Below, in pieces: positions 39,027-48,872 of a DNA stretch of 64,000 bases; position 1 is the first letter of the stretch, and every line of letters begins with the position of its first letter. This DNA comes from Vairimorpha ceranae (Eukaryota; Microsporidia; Nosematidae), in NCBI RefSeq assembly GCF_000988165.1, contig NW_020169296.1, positions 62,001-126,000 on the forward strand, given 5' to 3'. The notes under the pieces are model-generated. The model was given only the letters and a program-made list of their open reading frames with translations, did no database searches and had not been told where the DNA came from. The position numbers were made by a program, and so were the translations under genes.

Positions 39027-40691
39027 ATGGTCTTTTTTCTGCGAAATTGGTTAGTTAAATCTTTCAATGCCTTTTTAAATAATGATATTCATGACTCTAG
39101 CCATCATAATGTACAGATAATTGATGTGCTAGAAATACAAAAGTCTAAAATATTTTTAATAATCAGGGACAGAGATTATTTTGTAAAAGGATGTATTTCA
39201 AAAAATAAAAATATTTTTTACAAGGGAATGTGCATAAATATAAAAAAATATTACATAGAATATTATTTACAAGAATTTTATATCTATATCTTAGATTATA
39301 TTGATCTGGGATGTATATGCGATAGTTTTAATGAAACATTGGATATTAATACTAGATTTAAAAAAGAATTAGAAAGTTGTTTATATAAAAGCATAGATTA
39401 TACAGCATTTGTAAAAAATAAAAATGACGATTTTGAATGTTTTGTTTTTAAAAAACAAACAAAAAATGAAGAAAAAGTAGATCTTTGTAACTCGAGTAAT
39501 ATTTTTAGTGAAAGTATTTTAGTAAGCAGTTTAGATGATAATCTACATAAAGACAGTTTCTATAAATCGCTTATTAAGAAACCAATAGAAAAAAATATAG
39601 TTTTAGAATATGATAAACCAAATTTATTAGACGAGATGATAATAACAAATTATAAGCAAAATACTAATGTAAACTCCATAACAAGCCATTGTGAAAATTT
39701 TGCTAATAAAAATACTTTAATACCTAGTTCTTTATCAAGTCTTGGTACATTTGATGAAAATTTATCTACCGATATAGAGATTCAGAATTCCAGTTCTATA
39801 GAAATCTTATCTACTTTACCAAATTTAAGTGTTTTAAATGATCAACAAAAAAATTATAAAGAAATAAACTCTAAAATGCATGCTTCTAGTATTTCTTCAG
39901 ATTTAAAGTACATAAGTCCAAAAAAAAGTAAAATCGAAGAAATAAAAAAATCACCGTATCAGAATAGATTTTTTACTAAAAATATAATAGAAAAGAAAAA
40001 AACTTATAATATTTACCAACACTACTTACCTCAATCTACTACAGAATCAACCAATATAAAAACTAAAAATCTAGTATTATATAAAACAAATGAAAGAAGA
40101 AGTAGAATATTTAATTATTTAGACAATTTTGCAAAATGTTATAAATTAAAAGATATTCTACTCATGGCAGAATTTTACTGTAACAATTTATATAAGAAAA
40201 ATTTTTTGATATTTCTATATAAAATTGTATGGAATAGTATCCTACAAGGCTCAGTATTACCAATGAATATGACACATAAGCATCTTTTGAACAGAAAAGT
40301 ATTTTATAAAAATACATTCTTGTATGTTAGCAATAAGAAATTTACATCTAGGCCTTATATAAAGAGACGTTTAATGCCAGACACTATACTATTTAATAAG
40401 AAAAAAAATATTTTACAGAAAAAAGTAAAAAATAAAATAAATGTAAATTATAAAATACAGAGAGGGGTTTACGACCTTAGTATTTTGAAACATGCAGATA
40501 CAATTACAAATTTAACAAACATGTTTATCACTAAAGATATTTACAAATACACAAGCAAAAGTAAAATCAAATATTTTAATATAACAAACAAACAGACACA
40601 ACAATACAATATAAAACCGATAGATGAATATCTATTTTTAACAAATAATGATGATTTATTTTTTGACATAAATTATAATATTTTTAATTGA
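39027..40691 (+). CDS. TPP1/ACD-like OB-fold protein (shelterin candidate)
   Basis: A 554-aa protein. Residues 5-100 follow the TPP1 (ACD)/Tpz1 OB fold in order: LRNWLVKSF (human LRPWIREL), VQIIDVLEI (human QLLEVLQD), IFLIIRDRDYFVKGCIS (human TLLVSDGTHSVRCLVT), a GMCINIKKYYIEY strand (human GRLLLLQDCGVHV), and FYIYILDYIDLG (human FYLQVDRFSLL). Just after it, CDSFNETLDINTRFKKEL resembles the human GCNQDLDVQKKLYDCL segment. TPP1 recruits and stimulates telomerase. The remaining part is Asn/Ser/Lys-rich and disordered, with a basic tail, as in TPP1's long linker. AACCCATCAAA precedes the ATG. Pattern match only; overall identity is low. Confidence 0.55.
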   Translation: MVFFLRNWLVKSFNAFLNNDIHDSSHHNVQIIDVLEIQKSKIFLIIRDRDYFVKGCISKNKNIFYKGMCINIKKYYIEYYLQEFYIYILDYIDLGCICDSFNETLDINTRFKKELESCLYKSIDYTAFVKNKNDDFECFVFKKQTKNEEKVDLCNSSNIFSESILVSSLDDNLHKDSFYKSLIKKPIEKNIVLEYDKPNLLDEMIITNYKQNTNVNSITSHCENFANKNTLIPSSLSSLGTFDENLSTDIEIQNSSSIEILSTLPNLSVLNDQQKNYKEINSKMHASSISSDLKYISPKKSKIEEIKKSPYQNRFFTKNIIEKKKTYNIYQHYLPQSTTESTNIKTKNLVLYKTNERRSRIFNYLDNFAKCYKLKDILLMAEFYCNNLYKKNFLIFLYKIVWNSILQGSVLPMNMTHKHLLNRKVFYKNTFLYVSNKKFTSRPYIKRRLMPDTILFNKKKNILQKKVKNKINVNYKIQRGVYDLSILKHADTITNLTNMFITKDIYKYTSKSKIKYFNITNKQTQQYNIKPIDEYLFLTNNDDLFFDINYNIFN

Positions 40692-40705
40692 AAAAAGAAA
40701 AAATA

Positions 40706-40963
40706 TTATCTTTTATGATATTTACCTTTTTGCATGTTACAATACTCTTTCCATGTGGTCTCATTAAATCCATAATTAAAATAATCAGTAATGTCTTCTC
40801 CCGGTTTGTTCCATGGCTTTTCATCAAGTTTGGAAAAATCAAACTCAAATAAATTTGCTTCTGTGTCCATATTATCTTTATTTTTTTCTATAACAAGCTC
40901 AAGCTCATTTGATTCTTCAGAGCTATGGTAATCTTTATCAATAAAAAAATCTTTATCTTCCAT
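40706..40963 (-). CDS. FIP1: FIP1-like pre-mRNA polyadenylation factor, 85 aa
   Basis: Fip1 links poly(A) polymerase to the cleavage/polyadenylation factor. The protein is little more than the Fip1 motif: [18 protein letters not shown] then NETTWKEYC (residues about 49-74), almost identical to the family consensus [23 protein letters not shown]. The N-terminal 45 residues are acidic, as in Fip1 orthologues, where that region binds poly(A) polymerase. Yeast Fip1 is 327 aa, so this is a strong reduction. ACCCCTTTT precedes the ATG. It is convergent with the TPP1-like gene, 14 bases between stops. Confidence 0.92.
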   Translation of the reverse strand: MEDKDFFIDKDYHSSEESNELELVIEKNKDNMDTEANLFEFDFSKLDEKPWNKPGEDITDYFNYGFNETTWKEYCNMQKGKYHKR

Positions 40964-41074
40964 AAAAGGGGTATGTTCTTACAACAATATTTTAGAAGTA
41001 CACTGCTAATAAATAATATTAGAATAATTATATTATGTCACAAGTGTTGAATGCATACACTAACTAAAAAATAC

Positions 41075-41135
41075 AATAAAATAATTCTCGTAAATAATAT
41101 TAACACCTTTCAAAGCACTTGTATAAGTCTTTTAA
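41075..41135 (-). repeat. Duplicated copy of the MLH1 3' end
   Basis: This about 61-bp segment matches 41153-41213, offset 78 bases. On the minus strand it again reads codons for DLYKCFERC followed by TAA. The Tyr codon is TAC here and TAT in the gene, a synonymous change. It lies just past the MLH1 stop and is not part of an intact gene. Confidence 0.85.
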
Positions 41136-41177
41136 AAACGAGAAAAGATTATAATAAAATAATTCTAGTAAATATCA

Positions 41178-42899
41178 TTAACACCTTTCAAAGCACTTAT
41201 ATAAGTCTTTCAAACTCTTAAGCTTCGTGAATGTTTGTAAAACATCTTTCGTACATTTTAGATATTTTTTTAGAGTCGAAAAAGATTGTCTATTAAGTTC
41301 TAAGTTTCGGTAGATTTTACACAACTTCGAAAAAATTTCTCTAAATACTTTTTCTTCGATTTTATTTTCAATATTGAAATTTTCCCATTCTTTTACATCA
41401 CCGATATAATCACCGATGTTAGGAACATGTATAAAATTATTATTGTCATCTATTTCAATCTTAAAATATTCTTGTAACATTTTTTTTAATGTGTCATCTT
41501 TTATTTTACTTTTTATGCAACACGACGAATAAGTAAAATTGCCAAAATTAAATAGAAAAAAATGATAAATTAAATGTGGAATCAGTGATGTCAAATTACA
41601 TTTCATTAAATATTGATTATATTGCACTAGTAAATTTATATCTGGAATGTTTGCTGTACCTACATATACAAGATCTTGTATAAAAGATTTATCAATTTCT
41701 ACTATTTCATTCTTCAATTTTTGTATGCTTAATAATTTGTATTCACACGTTGTCTGACTAGGCAAGCAGTCTAAAAGTGTATTATATTCTTTGTAAATTA
41801 TATTTGATTCGTATACATTGCTGTTACTTATTCCTCCTTTATAAGTCTCTTTAGGTTCATTAAGTCCCATTTCCAAGATAACACCAAGAACATTTAATAA
41901 TTCATCTTCATAATCTAAAAGTACTTCTTTTTTACTGGGATGAACATTTACATCTATGTATTCAGAAGGTATTCTGATTTCTAAATAAATAAATGGATAT
42001 CGTCCTTTTGGTAAAATATTTGAATAAATTTTTCCAATAAAGGATTTTATACTTTGACTTGTAACAAGTCTATTGTTAATAAAAAGTATAAATTGGAATG
42101 ATTTAAAATTTATCATTGTAGGTGTAAAAATTAGTGTTATAAACTTATTACTGTAGTATCTTAATGATGATATCTGGTAAATAGTACCTATTTGCTTAGA
42201 CTTAGATTTGGTTATTAGATCATTTTCATCATTAAATTGTAATTCACTAGTAAATTTTATAGTTTTAATAAAATCTAGGTAATTAATATCACTTATATAA
42301 TTTATTTTCCCAATAGATACATCATTATAAGAACATGTACTATCATTAAATAGAAACTTTATATTTGGATTTTTTATCGCAAAAATATTTGCTAGTTCTG
42401 ACATACTTTTGTAAACAGATAATTTCTTATGGAAACATTTCTCTCTAATTTTATTATTGTAAAATAAATATTTTATGTATATTGATGTACCAGTATTCAT
42501 TGATATTGGTTTTAAAGAATCTTCTGTAAAGTTCCTTTCATATCCTAATTCCTTGTTTTCTACCTTTGATTTAATTGTGAGATGTGAAATACATCTAATA
42601 GAAGATAATGCTTCCCCTCGAAATCCGAAAAAATTTTCACCATAATTTGTAGAATTAGAAAATTTAGATGTGTGATGTGCAAGTGCTAAATTTTTAAAAT
42701 CTTCTTCCTCAATTCCATGGCCGTTATCGTGCACCTCAATATTTAAATTATCTTTACTTACATTTATTGATATAAATGTAGATTCTGCATCAATAGAGTT
42801 TTCTATCAGTTCTTTTAGTACATTGTATGGACTAACAATTACTTCTCCTGCACAAATGCGTTTTTGAATTTCTGGAGGTAATTTTGTTATTTTATGCAT
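41178..42899 (-). CDS. MLH1: DNA mismatch repair protein MLH1
   Basis: A MutL-family GHKL ATPase, 573 aa (yeast Mlh1 769), which pairs with PMS1 in mismatch repair. ATP-site motifs run in order: ELIENSIDAEST (catalytic Glu, Asn), DNGHGIEEED, TSKF and GFRGEALSSI. The transducer shows DVNVHPSKKEV with its Lys. The C-terminal domain has FIQDLVYVGTANIPD and ends exactly in LYKCFERC, the FERC C-terminus diagnostic of MLH1 that contributes to the PMS1 endonuclease site. The frame is open to a TTG five codons upstream, but the ATG at 42899 begins the conserved part. The linker between domains is very short. A duplicate of its last 61 bases lies just downstream. Confidence 0.93.
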   Translation of the reverse strand: MHKITKLPPEIQKRICAGEVIVSPYNVLKELIENSIDAESTFISINVSKDNLNIEVHDNGHGIEEEDFKNLALAHHTSKFSNSTNYGENFFGFRGEALSSIRCISHLTIKSKVENKELGYERNFTEDSLKPISMNTGTSIYIKYLFYNNKIREKCFHKKLSVYKSMSELANIFAIKNPNIKFLFNDSTCSYNDVSIGKINYISDINYLDFIKTIKFTSELQFNDENDLITKSKSKQIGTIYQISSLRYYSNKFITLIFTPTMINFKSFQFILFINNRLVTSQSIKSFIGKIYSNILPKGRYPFIYLEIRIPSEYIDVNVHPSKKEVLLDYEDELLNVLGVILEMGLNEPKETYKGGISNSNVYESNIIYKEYNTLLDCLPSQTTCEYKLLSIQKLKNEIVEIDKSFIQDLVYVGTANIPDINLLVQYNQYLMKCNLTSLIPHLIYHFFLFNFGNFTYSSCCIKSKIKDDTLKKMLQEYFKIEIDDNNNFIHVPNIGDYIGDVKEWENFNIENKIEEKVFREIFSKLCKIYRNLELNRQSFSTLKKYLKCTKDVLQTFTKLKSLKDLYKCFERC

Positions 42900-43415
42900 A
42901 CAATTTAAGGACAAAAATTTAAAAATTATAGCTAACTTTTCTAAAAATTAGTTTAACGGTTAGAATAAATATGATAACTTTAAACTATGAATTGGAAAAA
43001 TTCTTAAATTTTATACTAATCTTTTGTAACACACAAATTTAATTGTTCATTATTAAATTAAAAATGACACGACATTTTTGTATTTTATGCATTAAAATAA
43101 ATGTAAAAATTAATTTATATACAATTTCATAAAAAAATTGATTAAAATTACAATTTAACTTTAAACAGTTATGCCACTTTTACGTTAATTTTAAAATTTT
43201 GTACCAATTATACTTGGCATATTTTGTAATAAAGTAAATAATTTTATATTAAAAACATTGCTTGTAACTAAAGAACACGGCTATAAAAATTTGACGGGTT
43301 GACATTTCTCCAAAAAAAAATTTATCAACAAATAAATAATTTTTTTTTATTAAGTAAATAAATTTATTGATTTTATAAAAAATAAAAATATAGTAAAATT
43401 TTATTCACATTAAAA
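42900..43415. other. Intergenic stretch PTP3 to MLH1
   Basis: About 500 AT-rich bases lie downstream of PTP3 and upstream of MLH1, both on the minus strand. No gene or clear repeat was found. The MLH1 start has only GTCCTTAAATTGT in front of it. Confidence 0.55.
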
Positions 43416-46400
43416 TTACCTTTGAGGAGATGAAGCGATACCTAATCTTCTTTGTGGTGTATTGGGGGCATTAGCTCCTGCTCCGGCTGGTCTTGGCTGG
43501 TTAGGTAAATTTATTCCTGGAGAAGGAGATCCGAAAGCGTTTCCAGCTGGATTATTTGTATTAAAAGAAGCTCTTGTTGTTTGGTTAAAAGGGACCTGTC
43601 CCGATGTTAAAGGATTTGGCCCTGGATTTCTTACTTGGTTATCAACAAATCTTATTGGTGGCCCAATGGGATTAGGATATTGATAGCTTGAATTTGGACC
43701 AGTAGCAATATTGGGTGGACCGTTTGTAACAATTTCATTAATTACTGTTGAACCGGGTTTTGGTGGTTCTATTGTCTGTATCTGTGTTGTCCTGTTTGGT
43801 ACTCTTAATGTATTCGTATTCTCAACTGCTTTAAGATTTGGAACTATATGTTTTTCCAAAATAACAGCCGAAGTATTATTCGGCTTACCAGTAACTTTAG
43901 AAATACTATTAAATATATAATTAATCAAATTAGACGTAGAAATATCATTAGATGAAACTTGTTTCAAGGATTTTGAGAAATCTGTATCAAGAATTTCTGT
44001 TGGTTTTTTATTTGGATCTGAGTTATATTCGTTCATTTTATAAATTACAGAATCAGGAATTCGTTTGATTAAATTTATATAATCTTCCTTTTCCATTCCT
44101 AATGCCTTTGAATATGCGAATGTTTTAGAAATCAAATCATTCTTAACTCTGCTTGCTTCTGAACCATCACGAATAAAATGCTTAGTGATATCAAATCTTT
44201 CAACCTGTAACAATTCAGCTTTTTTAGCATCTTCTTCATTAGTAAATCCATTAGTTGGACTTACAAACCTTCCAGCTTTATTCTTAGTTCTTCCTTCTGC
44301 TATAGTATTTTCTATATAAGTGTTCATAATTTGATCTTCAGATACATTCTCCAAAGAATTAATCATTGGTTCTTTTTGACTTTCTGTAGGTGTTTCACTT
44401 ATAGCAATATTCTTATCAGGATCAATATTTGAAAGTCTTTTCATTCCTTCATTTTCCTCAAATGTTTCTGTTATTCCATATTGTGGTACAGTCGTAATAT
44501 GCTTATCGCCGTTAGGATTAGTAAACGAAAAAATTCGAATTGAGTCAAGTTTTTCTTTCTTTTTTTCTTCAGCTAAAGCATTCTTAAAAATATTAGCTTC
44601 TCTAATTTTTTCTTCCTCGTTAGGATACAAATTAAGTCTTGGCTTAACTGTGTCAGAAAATTCATTCCAAGGAGTCTGGTGTAATGTTCCCTTTTTAATG
44701 TGTAACTCATCAATATAATTTGTGTCAAGCTGTTCATTAGCATTTGAAAGGAATTTACTTGGTGTTTTATTGGTTGGGCTGGGCAATATCAAATCTGCAT
44801 CTTTTATTTCTGTTTCATAGTATAACTCACCATTAGGTATATCTGGCCTTTCTCCTTGATTATGCTTCGATTTCCAGTGTGAAGTGTCAATTCCTTCACT
44901 CTCCATCTGTAATTTACCACTGGGTTCAATATACGCAACTGCATCTTGAATTTGAAGCTTAGTACTGTTTTCTCCTGCATTTAAAAATCCATCATTAGTC
45001 TGAATAGTGTTTAATCCACTATTGACATTATTTCGAGTAACTGTATTTCTTACTAAATTTTTTAAAACATCAGATCTATTTTTTACAAACTCCTCTCCTT
45101 TATCTTTTGGTTTTTCATCAACAAATGTTTTAAGCGGGAATTTAATTACCGAATTATTGATATTTATTTCACTGGCATCGTTAGGTATTACCTTCAAAAC
45201 ATCCATTTTTTCATTTGAAAAATCAGAATACAATGCTTTTTCTAATGCTTCTTTTTTACGTTCTTCTAATTCATTTTTCAAGACTTCCTCTGATGTTTTA
45301 CCAATAGCATTATCACCGCTGTGCGCTGTAGCTACGTGTGCTGCAATTTGCGCTGCTTTTTTCGAATCAACTCCACTGTTAAGTGATCTCATTATATCTT
45401 GACGAATTTGCGCTTCTCTACTCTCAATTTCTTGCAATATAGCTTTTTCAGCTGCCGCCTTAGCTGCTCTTGCTTCTTCTATTGTTCCTCCAGTTTTCAA
45501 TACAGATTGCGCTGCTTTAATTCCTGCCTCACTAATCTTCCTGGCTCTATTATTTTTAGCAAGTCTTTCTTCTGTAGCCATAACATCAGCATCTTGATGT
45601 TCTTTGAGAAGTACCTCTCTGTGTTGTTTCTCTGTCTCTGCATTCTTTTTAGCTATTTGGTCAAGTTGTTCTTCTTTTTTAGCTTCATTAAGAAGCCTTA
45701 AAGCTGATTTCGGTATTGGACTATGTCTTTTCTCCTCTGTATTAACATATTCAAGTGTATTATTAAAGACCTCGGCTGTATGTCTAGCATTATCCATTCC
45801 TTTTTTCATTATATCCTTAGCTACAATAGGCGCTTTTTTCGCAATGTGTAAAATTTTGTTATTAATAATCTGAGTCTCATCAATTAAATCAGCAGCGGCT
45901 TTTCTTGGTTTATTAATATTTTCAGAATTGGCCTGCTCGTGTATAGTAGTGGCATGTTTATCTGCAAGAATTTTCATTGAATTATCAAGCTCTTGCATTA
46001 CGTCATCTTTGGTTTCAGGATTATTTGCGATATTGGCAGCAGCTTTTTGAATCAACTTTGTATTTTCAGCCACCAAATGTGCTATTTCCGGCCCATTATT
46101 TTGCACAAATGATCTTCTTTGTTCAACAGCATCTTTAATTTTCGCTCGTTCATTTATTATATCAGTGGCAACTGCTGGAGGTGTGCCTTTCCTTAACTCA
46201 TTATTAAAGTTAGATAGTAAATATCCTGTGCGCGCAGCAGAATCTAAAGCATCCTCATGTGTTCCACCAGTTTCTGCTGCTTTAGAAAACGCTTCATACA
46301 TTCTGCGACCAATATCTTGTGGTGTTAATTGATTTCCTAGCTGTCTTAAGTATCCCAACTCTTCTTCATTTAGATGTATTGGATGGAACCAAGGGAATGT

Positions 46401-47660
46401 GTGTTGTTTACGGACTTCATTATTCATAGTCTCAATCATTTTGGCTTTTTCAGCATTTTTTTCATCTTCAATTTCTTTTTGTAACGCTTTATGATTTGCT
46501 GCCTCAAATCCTACCTTAGCATTTTCTTTCATTGCATCAGCCAAATCCATTCTGTGTTGTATTTCATTTTGAGCACTTTGCTCGACTCCTTGTGCTAGTT
46601 GTGCTGCATTTTCAGGATTGACTCCGTTTTTAACTAAAAATTCAAATTCATTTGTTGCGCGAAGATGCGGTGGTGCAATAGAATTTAGCAGTGATTGTTC
46701 AATATTATCATAAACTTTTGTCAAAGGATGACATGTACCATTTAATTCGCAATCTGGAGTAAAGGGTTCATTTGTTGCAATTTTTTCTTCAGCTTCTGCT
46801 CGTGTTAGTCCTGCCGCCATCAACTGATCAATAGCACGTTCTACAGCTGGTACTGCATTTTGTACAAATGACTGTGCTTCCTCACCGTATGTTTTACCAG
46901 TTGCATTTCCATTTGGATCTGTAAAAGGTGCAGTTATATCACCATCGGGTGCTTGAGATAAAATATCATTGGCTTTATCTAGTATCTTATCAGATGTTTT
47001 ATTAACTTTTGGTAAAAAGCTTCTTAGCCATTTCATAAAATTTTGAGCTTTTAATGTTTTATCAAGAGCTGGATTCACGCCTGGTTTTACTTCTTTCATT
47101 GATGAATATTTCATAGGAGCCGATGTATGTGGTGTATTTGCTAAAATTTGTTCTACCTGGTCTTGTGTTAGCCCGGTTAAAGGTGATTTCTCTTGTGCAT
47201 CAATTAAATCTGAGGCAAAAGGCTCAGTCAAAACTCCATCATTTTGTAATTGTTTAACTGCATCAGTATTTCCTCTACCCGCTTCTCGTGCCAATGTTTT
47301 AGTTGAAATTGGTAAATCTTCTTCACGTGAAATTCCGGTTGATTTTTTAATATCATCTTTAACAGCTTCTTCAACAGTCGAAAAACGACCACCGTGTTTA
47401 CGATGATGTCCATGACTGCCACGTTTTTTCACATGTATAAGTGTTCCTGTATGGTGTTCTCCGCGATCTCTATGACCATGGCCATGTCTTTTTCTTCTGT
47501 AATCAAAATCTACATGGTGTGGATCTTCATGTATAGTATCACTGTTAGTTATTATATTGCGACCTCGTAAATCGCTTTGGTTATTTTTCCCCCGTCTATT
47601 TGATTTTAATATTCTGCCAAAAACTTTTAGATTTAGTAACAGTAGTAAAATATTTCTCAT
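43416..47660 (-). CDS. PTP3: Polar tube protein 3 (PTP3)
   Basis: A 1414-aa secreted structural protein of the polar tube, the invasion organelle. It has a signal peptide (MRNILLLLLNLKVFG), a basic His-rich segment (RRKRHGHGHRDRGEHH, about residues 57-95), a long helical core rich in Ala, Glu, Lys and Asn, and a Pro/Asn/Gly-rich end finishing with Arg. A basic-ended, acidic-core layout with almost no cysteine is characteristic of PTP3. Here only C-x5-C near residue 301 is present. The linkage PTP3-SEC13-eEF2 also supports the call: as I recall, E. cuniculi PTP3 and eEF2 lie two genes apart on one chromosome. A GGG run lies 13 bases before the ATG. Confidence 0.88.
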   Translation of the reverse strand: MRNILLLLLNLKVFGRILKSNRRGKNNQSDLRGRNIITNSDTIHEDPHHVDFDYRRKRHGHGHRDRGEHHTGTLIHVKKRGSHGHHRKHGGRFSTVEEAVKDDIKKSTGISREEDLPISTKTLAREAGRGNTDAVKQLQNDGVLTEPFASDLIDAQEKSPLTGLTQDQVEQILANTPHTSAPMKYSSMKEVKPGVNPALDKTLKAQNFMKWLRSFLPKVNKTSDKILDKANDILSQAPDGDITAPFTDPNGNATGKTYGEEAQSFVQNAVPAVERAIDQLMAAGLTRAEAEEKIATNEPFTPDCELNGTCHPLTKVYDNIEQSLLNSIAPPHLRATNEFEFLVKNGVNPENAAQLAQGVEQSAQNEIQHRMDLADAMKENAKVGFEAANHKALQKEIEDEKNAEKAKMIETMNNEVRKQHTFPWFHPIHLNEEELGYLRQLGNQLTPQDIGRRMYEAFSKAAETGGTHEDALDSAARTGYLLSNFNNELRKGTPPAVATDIINERAKIKDAVEQRRSFVQNNGPEIAHLVAENTKLIQKAAANIANNPETKDDVMQELDNSMKILADKHATTIHEQANSENINKPRKAAADLIDETQIINNKILHIAKKAPIVAKDIMKKGMDNARHTAEVFNNTLEYVNTEEKRHSPIPKSALRLLNEAKKEEQLDQIAKKNAETEKQHREVLLKEHQDADVMATEERLAKNNRARKISEAGIKAAQSVLKTGGTIEEARAAKAAAEKAILQEIESREAQIRQDIMRSLNSGVDSKKAAQIAAHVATAHSGDNAIGKTSEEVLKNELEERKKEALEKALYSDFSNEKMDVLKVIPNDASEININNSVIKFPLKTFVDEKPKDKGEEFVKNRSDVLKNLVRNTVTRNNVNSGLNTIQTNDGFLNAGENSTKLQIQDAVAYIEPSGKLQMESEGIDTSHWKSKHNQGERPDIPNGELYYETEIKDADLILPSPTNKTPSKFLSNANEQLDTNYIDELHIKKGTLHQTPWNEFSDTVKPRLNLYPNEEEKIREANIFKNALAEEKKKEKLDSIRIFSFTNPNGDKHITTVPQYGITETFEENEGMKRLSNIDPDKNIAISETPTESQKEPMINSLENVSEDQIMNTYIENTIAEGRTKNKAGRFVSPTNGFTNEEDAKKAELLQVERFDITKHFIRDGSEASRVKNDLISKTFAYSKALGMEKEDYINLIKRIPDSVIYKMNEYNSDPNKKPTEILDTDFSKSLKQVSSNDISTSNLINYIFNSISKVTGKPNNTSAVILEKHIVPNLKAVENTNTLRVPNRTTQIQTIEPPKPGSTVINEIVTNGPPNIATGPNSSYQYPNPIGPPIRFVDNQVRNPGPNPLTSGQVPFNQTTRASFNTNNPAGNAFGSPSPGINLPNQPRPAGAGANAPNTPQRRLGIASSPQR

Positions 47661-47870
47661 TAATTAAAATCCCGAAAATTATTTTTTTAAATGTTTTTTT
47701 ATGAAACCTAGTTTTAGTTTGAGACACAAACCTGTGTGGTATAAGATTTAGAAATTTAAAGTTTTATTGGAACTTTTTAAAACAATTAAACAGGAGTCAT
47801 TTTATAAAACATAATAATCCAAATATTAATTGCATTTATAAAACAAAAATTATTACTAAAAATAAAAAAT

Positions 47871-48692
47871 TTAATTATCAGATACAAGCTCTACTTCCAC
47901 ATATTTTCCTTCATTACCTGGTTCATAATACTTAAATTTATTTTGACCGTATCCAATACTTAATGTAAATCCTGATTTGCTCCAACTAAGACTGTAGACA
48001 GGTTCATCAAGAATGATTTCTTGTTTCAAAAAATCCTCAAAATGTCTCCAATAAATAAATACTTTACAGTCTTCTCCACAAGAAGCAAAACAAAGAATAT
48101 TAAAAACATTGTTAGGTGAAATGCATACATCTCTCACTAGAGATGTATGGTCCCTAAATCTTATTATTTCTTTATTATTTTCCCATACGGCAGTGGAATA
48201 GTCAAGGCCGCCAGTAACTACAAAAGTATTATTCGAATCAATTGTTGAAATTCCAAACCTATGAGCAGTAAATTCTGACACTACAATGTTTTCGTCATTT
48301 TTCAAATTTAAAATTCTTACCTTTCCATCTTCACAAGCACAATAAATATTAATTATTTCATTATTGAAATTCGAAGAGATGTCATTTATACAACCAGTAA
48401 AAACTTGTTCTTCATGTTTTACAGCGTAAGTATTATTTGTATCAAGTTTCCATATAACAACATGTCCAGATGAATGAGCACTCGCTAAATATTCATTATG
48501 ATTCAGAAAAATTGCTTTTATTAATTTTCCATGCATTGAATCTAATTCATGCTCCAAATGAAGATCAATTTTATCATCTGGTTCTTTTTTATTTACAAAA
48601 ATTCTAATAAATCCGTCAGATGAGGCAGTAATAAGTTTTTTTTCAAAAATGTCCCTCTCAATACTGTAAATAGTTCCTTTGTGCACTTCCAT
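47871..48692 (-). CDS. SEC13: COPII and nuclear-pore component SEC13
   Basis: A 273-aa WD40 propeller (yeast Sec13 297). It shares the family layout: HKGTIYSIERDIFEKKLITA, SSDGFIRIF, the NEYLASAHSSGHVVIWKL blade, HRFGISTIDSN, then LVRDVCISPNNVFN and SCGEDCKVFIYW, ending with LSWSKSGFTLSIGYGQNK (human SWSLSGNVLALSGGDNK) and a GKYVEVELV tail. Sec13 pairs with Sec31 in COPII coats and with the Nup145C/Nup84 complex at pores. The frame is open 15 codons further upstream from a TTG, but GCCCCAAAA directly before the ATG at 48692 fixes the start. It is divergent from eEF2, with 180 bases between starts. Confidence 0.9.
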   Translation of the reverse strand: MEVHKGTIYSIERDIFEKKLITASSDGFIRIFVNKKEPDDKIDLHLEHELDSMHGKLIKAIFLNHNEYLASAHSSGHVVIWKLDTNNTYAVKHEEQVFTGCINDISSNFNNEIINIYCACEDGKVRILNLKNDENIVVSEFTAHRFGISTIDSNNTFVVTGGLDYSTAVWENNKEIIRFRDHTSLVRDVCISPNNVFNILCFASCGEDCKVFIYWRHFEDFLKQEIILDEPVYSLSWSKSGFTLSIGYGQNKFKYYEPGNEGKYVEVELVSDN

Positions 48693-48872
48693 TTTTGGGG
48701 CATTTAAAAAATAAAAACATTTTAATTTGACAAACAAATTTACAATAAAGAAGTTATTATTATCAATAAATTAATGTCTAAATATTTTCTTATAAATAGA
48801 ATGCTTAGATGCACGAAAATAATTTTTTATGAAAATAAAATTTTTTAAAATAATTTTTTTTTCACCCCAAAA

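Noticed and set aside
43462..43920. Plus-strand Gly/Pro-rich frames over the PTP3 3' end
   Set aside because: They are antisense shadows of the Pro/Asn/Gly-rich PTP3 C-terminus, with no start signal.
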